Source: an uncultured Eubacteriales bacterium (lineage in GTDB: Bacteria > Bacillota > Clostridia > Christensenellales > Borkfalkiaceae). Taken from it: a stretch of 9,222 bases of DNA. The stretch covers positions 1-9,222 of the forward strand of contig CACXDQ010000183.1 in NCBI GenBank assembly GCA_902766475.1, given 5' to 3'. Below the pieces are notes generated by a model. The model was not told where the DNA came from. It ran no database searches and saw only the letters and a program-made list of their open reading frames with translations. The translations under genes were made by a program, and so were the position numbers. Positions 6,920 to 9,222 of the stretch are shown here, one piece after another. Numbering within the stretch: the stretch's first letter is position 1; each line of letters begins with the position of its first letter.

Positions 6920-7350
6920 ATATTTCCTTCCCCGCCGTCAAAATACTTTATCATATCGACTGTCGTACCCTTGCCCTTTTCGGAACTGACCGTAAGTTTG
7001 TCGGTAAAGGTCTTTATTATCGTAAAGCCCATACCCGAACGCTCTTCATCGGGCTTGGTCGTGTAAAAAGGCTCTAACGCCTCGTCTACGTTCTCTATGC
7101 CGACGCCCTTGTCCGACACGACGATATGTAAGTATTTATCGGTTATTTCCGCCTTCATCTCCACTTCGCCGCCGCCGCTCGGGTAGCCGTGAACGATTGC
7201 GTTCGTAACAGCCTCGCTGACCGCCGTCTTTATGTCGGAAAGCCATTCGACGCTCGGGTCGGAAGATATTAAAAACGAAGCGATAACGTTTCTCGCAAAC
7301 GCCTCGTTTTCAGATACAGAACTGAATTTTATTGTCATTTTATTATCCAT
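6916..7350 (-). CDS. spoIIAB: Anti-sigma-F factor and SpoIIAA kinase SpoIIAB
   Basis: A 144-residue GHKL-fold serine kinase and anti-sigma factor. It binds sigma-F with ATP and keeps it inactive in the predivisional cell and mother cell, and it phosphorylates SpoIIAA. The N box EAVTNAIVHGY (46-56) contains the catalytic-base position E46 and Mg-ligand position N50. DKGVGI (80-85) is the G1 box and ERSGMGFTI (103-111) the G2/ATP-lid region. R20 sits exactly where B. subtilis SpoIIAB has the arginine that contacts both sigma-F and SpoIIAA. The length is essentially that of the Bacillus protein (146). The gene begins 16 bases after spoIIAA with a GGAG ribosome-binding site and overlaps sigF by 4 bases. 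Confidence 0.97.
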   Translation of the reverse strand: MDNKMTIKFSSVSENEAFARNVIASFLISSDPSVEWLSDIKTAVSEAVTNAIVHGYPSGGGEVEMKAEITDKYLHIVVSDKGVGIENVDEALEPFYTTKPDEERSGMGFTIIKTFTDKLTVSSEKGKGTTVDMIKYFDGGEGNI

Positions 7351-7365
7351 AACACACTCCGATCA

Positions 7366-7674
7366 TCATATTTTTGGCATTACTTTATACAGCCCCGAAA
7401 TCTGCAAAACCTTGTTTACGCTCACGCTCGGGCTTTGAATGAACGAGGGCGTGCCCGTCTTTTTCAGCTTTCTGTACCTTCCGAGCAGTATCCCGATGCC
7501 CGTACTGTCCATAAACGTAAGCTTGGATAGGTTAAAAACAACGTTCTGAGCGTTTATATTTCCGTCGATTATTCCGTCTAACCTGTCCTTGCCGATGCGT
7601 GCGCTGAATTCGTCGAGTTCGCCTGAAAGATATATGTATAAATTGCCCTTTGTGACGCTGTATTTTATATCCAT
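7366..7674 (-). CDS. spoIIAA: Anti-anti-sigma factor SpoIIAA
   Basis: A 102-residue STAS-domain protein that, when dephosphorylated by SpoIIE in the forespore, displaces sigma-F from SpoIIAB. The phosphorylatable serine is S57 in MDSTGIGILLGRY (55-67), matching Ser58 of B. subtilis SpoIIAA. The first half has the expected SGELDEFSA strand-turn (17-25). First gene of spoIIAA-spoIIAB-sigF-spoVAC. The start is supported by a strong GAGGTGA immediately upstream (7678-7684) and the normal family length (about 105-117). The SpoIIE phosphatase gene is not in the window. Confidence 0.95.
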   Translation of the reverse strand: MDIKYSVTKGNLYIYLSGELDEFSARIGKDRLDGIIDGNINAQNVVFNLSKLTFMDSTGIGILLGRYRKLKKTGTPSFIQSPSVSVNKVLQISGLYKVMPKI

Positions 7675-7693
7675 AACTCACCTCGCATGAATT

Positions 7694-7702
7694 ATTATAA
7701 CA
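7694..7702 (-). promoter_or_regulatory. Extended -10 element upstream of spoIIAA
   Basis: On the minus strand TGTTATAAT (7694-7702) gives a consensus -10 with the TGn extension. The -35 position (near 7717-7722) has no good match. It would start transcription near 7687, a few bases upstream of the spoIIAA Shine-Dalgarno sequence. No sigma-H -35/-10 pair (AGGAwWW and GAAT) of the Bacillus spoIIA type was found in this gap. Confidence 0.5.
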
Positions 7703-7754
7703 TATACTCTCTGTCGGTTTTAAAGAGATTTTGTTGATATTTGAGATAAAATGA

Positions 7755-7784
7755 AAAAGAGTTGACAAAGCCGTCAACTCTTTT
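7755..7784 (-). terminator. Rho-independent terminator after the P-loop gene pair
   Basis: A 12-bp perfect stem (7755-7766 with 7773-7784) with loop GGCTTT on the minus strand runs into CTCTTTTTCATTTTATC. It lies 14 bases past the stop codon of the P-loop/YcgQ-like gene and insulates the spoIIA operon from it. Confidence 0.85.
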
Positions 7785-7797
7785 GAAAATAATAATT

Positions 7798-8730
7798 TTA
7801 AGTTAAATTTACGACCGGTTCAGCCGGTTCGGGAATAGGCGTCATCGAAAGCGCTTCCAAAACGCATTGCGGATCCTGCTCGCCCTCCATGCGGACGTAA
7901 TGCACCCTCGATCTAAGCTTTATCCAGCTCTTGTCTTTAAAATTCTGCGCCGCCGTAAACGAGCAAAGGTGCCCGATAAACTGAATGTCGTTCGCACAGC
8001 ACGTCATAGCAGGTCTGCCCGCAACGAAAGTGTTTGGCGGAAGCTCGTCGGCGATTACGCCTATACAGTCAAACTCCACGATCTTGCCGTCGTAACGAGA
8101 AGGATTGTCGAATGTATCTATATAGAAAATGCCGAAATTTTCGTCGGAAATCGGCATCTCGTCCTGCAATTTGTAAGGAAGATCCTCAACGAAACTCACC
8201 GTTTCGCCGTTTTTGCCGAGAGTAATGAACTGAGCGTTTTTATTGATTATTTTAAGGCTGCGCTTAAAACCCGCCATTTCGGGCGTTTCTTCGCATCTGT
8301 TCATAATCACCACGTCAGACTCTTTTACCATATCGGTAAACTTTTGCCGCATATTGTTGAAATATATTTTGAAAGTTGAAGCGTCTATGATAGTAAACGC
8401 CTGTTCCACCAAAATATAGGGCGGAAATTTAAGTTTTTCCATATCCCACATCTCGTTCATCTCGAAGAAAATCGCATGCGGCTTGTTTATCTTTACAAGC
8501 TCGTTTATCTTCTCGACGGTAAACTCTTCCTGGCTGTCGAACGTGTATGCGACGGCGTTGTATTTTGCAAGCTCCTTGGCGTCGTACTCCTCTTCGCCCT
8601 CTTCCATGGAGAGGATAAGCACCCTGCCTATATCCCCGAAATCTCCGTTTTTAACGGAATCTATTATAAACCTGGTCTTCCCGCTCTCAAGTATGCCGTG
8701 TATGAGAACGGCGGGAAATGTCCTTGCCAT
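7798..8730 (-). CDS. CobW-like P-loop protein with YcgQ-like (DUF1980) C-terminal domain
   Basis: A 310-residue protein. The N-terminal part (about 5-175) is a P-loop domain related to COG0523/G3E GTPases: Walker A GILESGKT (12-19) and, near 143-147, MNRCE where G proteins have NKxD. The CxCC metal motif that normally follows the first strand pair in COG0523 proteins is missing; an acidic EEGEEEYD lies there. The C-terminal part (about 200-280) resembles the TIGR03943/DUF1980 domain of B. subtilis YcgQ, with YDGKIVEFDCIGVI (213-226) and GRPAMTCCANDIQFIGH (238-254). YcgQ is paired with a DUF318 permease, so a role in metal movement is likely but inferred. The ATG follows the COG0523 gene by 3 bases, with AAGGAG as ribosome-binding site. 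The domain assignment comes from memory of motifs, not a search. Confidence 0.8.
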   Translation of the reverse strand: MARTFPAVLIHGILESGKTRFIIDSVKNGDFGDIGRVLILSMEEGEEEYDAKELAKYNAVAYTFDSQEEFTVEKINELVKINKPHAIFFEMNEMWDMEKLKFPPYILVEQAFTIIDASTFKIYFNNMRQKFTDMVKESDVVIMNRCEETPEMAGFKRSLKIINKNAQFITLGKNGETVSFVEDLPYKLQDEMPISDENFGIFYIDTFDNPSRYDGKIVEFDCIGVIADELPPNTFVAGRPAMTCCANDIQFIGHLCSFTAAQNFKDKSWIKLRSRVHYVRMEGEQDPQCVLEALSMTPIPEPAEPVVNLT

Positions 8731-8733
8731 ATC

Positions 8734-9222
8734 TTACTCCTTAAAGAATAATTTTTCTATCTTTTCTTCGTCGATCTTCGAGCCTATAACGCAAAGTCTG
8801 CCCGTGTAGTCGGGTGCGCCCGTCCTTATCTCGTAATCGCCGGCAACGAGGTCGAAATAATACCACTTATCGTTGTCGCTCGCCTTTACTATGCCCTTTG
8901 CCCTCAGTATTACGCCGAGAGAAGAATTTTCGTCGGACAACACTTTGAGAATTTCTTCAAGCCTGTCCTTGCTGAATTCAGCCGTCGTTTCCTTGCCCCA
9001 GCTCGTGAACACTTCGTCCGCATCGTGGTGGTGATGGTGGTGGTGATGTTCGTGTTCGTCCTCGTCGTCATCGTCGTCATGGTGATGGTGGTGATGCTCG
9101 TGTTCGTCCTCGTCGTCGTCATCGTCATGGTGATGGTGGTGATGCTCGTGTTCGTCCTCGTCGTCATCGTCATCATCGTCATGGTGATGGTGGTGATGCT
9201 CGTGTTCGTCCTCGTCGTCATC
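8734..9222 (-). CDS. COG0523/CobW-type metallochaperone GTPase, C-terminal part, with His/Asp/Glu repeat linker
   Basis: The frame is open from the right edge (codons in phase with 9220-9222) to the stop at 8734-8736, giving 162 visible residues. The GTPase domain lies outside the window. The first 70 residues are almost wholly His, Asp and Glu: runs of 6, 6, 6 and 8 histidines separated by EDEHE and poly-Asp segments. From VFTSWG onward (last 92 residues) the sequence matches a CobW C-terminal domain: ETTAEFSKDRLEEIL, then LRAKGIVKAS, WYYFDLV and GRLCVIGS. COG0523 proteins use His-rich loops between the two domains to bind Zn, Ni or Co, so this is probably a metal-delivering GTPase; the metal cannot be told. 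A GTG at 9012 could be misread as a start, but the upstream frame and its composition show it is internal. Confidence 0.9.
   Translation of the reverse strand, partial: DDDEDEHEHHHHHHDDDDDDDEDEHEHHHHHHDDDDDEDEHEHHHHHHDDDDDEDEHEHHHHHHHHDADEVFTSWGKETTAEFSKDRLEEILKVLSDENSSLGVILRAKGIVKASDNDKWYYFDLVAGDYEIRTGAPDYTGRLCVIGSKIDEEKIEKLFFKE
9025..9222 (-). repeat. In-frame tandem repeat encoding His6-8 and acidic blocks
   Basis: Four copies of a unit encoding acidic residues, EDEHE and a histidine run. A 42-base core is identical in three copies (9076-9117, 9124-9165, 9178-9219), spaced 48 and 54 bases; the difference is in the number of Asp codons. The fourth copy, nearest the CobW C-terminal domain (9025-9063), is diverged and has eight His codons. 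The repeat may continue beyond the right edge. Confidence 0.95.

Noticed and set aside
8737..9012. A separate 92-residue gene starting with GTG at 9012
   Set aside because: The frame is open upstream with meaningful sequence, and 92 residues is just the CobW C-terminal domain. No Shine-Dalgarno sequence precedes the GTG.
8910..9221. Minus-strand Thr-rich frame (repeats of TNTSITTITM)
   Set aside because: It is the His/Asp repeat read one base out of frame. The correct frame continues into a CobW C-terminal domain.
9025..9222. CRISPR-like or regulatory direct repeats
   Set aside because: There are no unique spacers. Unit lengths differ by multiples of 3 and code in frame for His and Asp, so it is a coding repeat.

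Overview
The window looks like a chromosomal segment of an endospore-forming member of the Clostridia (Firmicutes), probably an uncultured gut-type lineage. The grounds are a complete spoIIAA-spoIIAB-sigF operon, a SpoVA protein gene, a lonA-engB pair as in Bacillus, Bacillus-like Shine-Dalgarno sequences and clear housekeeping promoters. The lineage below class level is a guess. No mobile element, CRISPR array, tRNA or rRNA is visible, and no gap exceeds 300 bases (the longest, between prmA and the XRE gene, is about 190).

Layout from left to right. (1) 1-828, minus: the N-terminal part of prmA (ribosomal protein L11 methyltransferase), cut by the left edge. (2) 1015-1635, plus: a Cro/C1-type DNA-binding protein with four membrane segments. 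It is divergent from prmA, has its own extended -10 promoter, and ends at a strong hairpin. (3) 1696-4690, minus: lonA followed 4 bases later by engB (ysxC), driven by a good sigma-A promoter. (4) 4834-5548, minus: two overlapping small genes of unknown function, a two-helix membrane protein and a zinc-ribbon protein with a C-terminal membrane anchor, with their own promoter and terminator. (5) 5613-7674, minus: spoIIAA, spoIIAB, sigF and spoVAC, the forespore sigma-factor switch plus one spore-membrane channel component. (6) 7798-9222, minus: two adjacent P-loop proteins. The upstream one is the C-terminal part of a COG0523/CobW-type metallochaperone GTPase with an extraordinary His/Asp/Glu repeat linker, cut by the right edge. 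The downstream one has a CobW-like P-loop domain joined to a C-terminal domain resembling YcgQ (DUF1980/TIGR03943).

How they work together: block 5 is the classic partner-switching module. SpoIIAB holds sigma-F inactive, SpoIIAA releases it in the forespore, and SpoVAC acts later in dipicolinic acid movement. Blocks 1 and 3 are housekeeping (ribosome modification, ribosome assembly, protein quality control). Block 6 is most likely a metal-trafficking pair and is the least ordinary part of the window. Block 4 sits where the remaining spoVA genes would be expected but does not resemble them.
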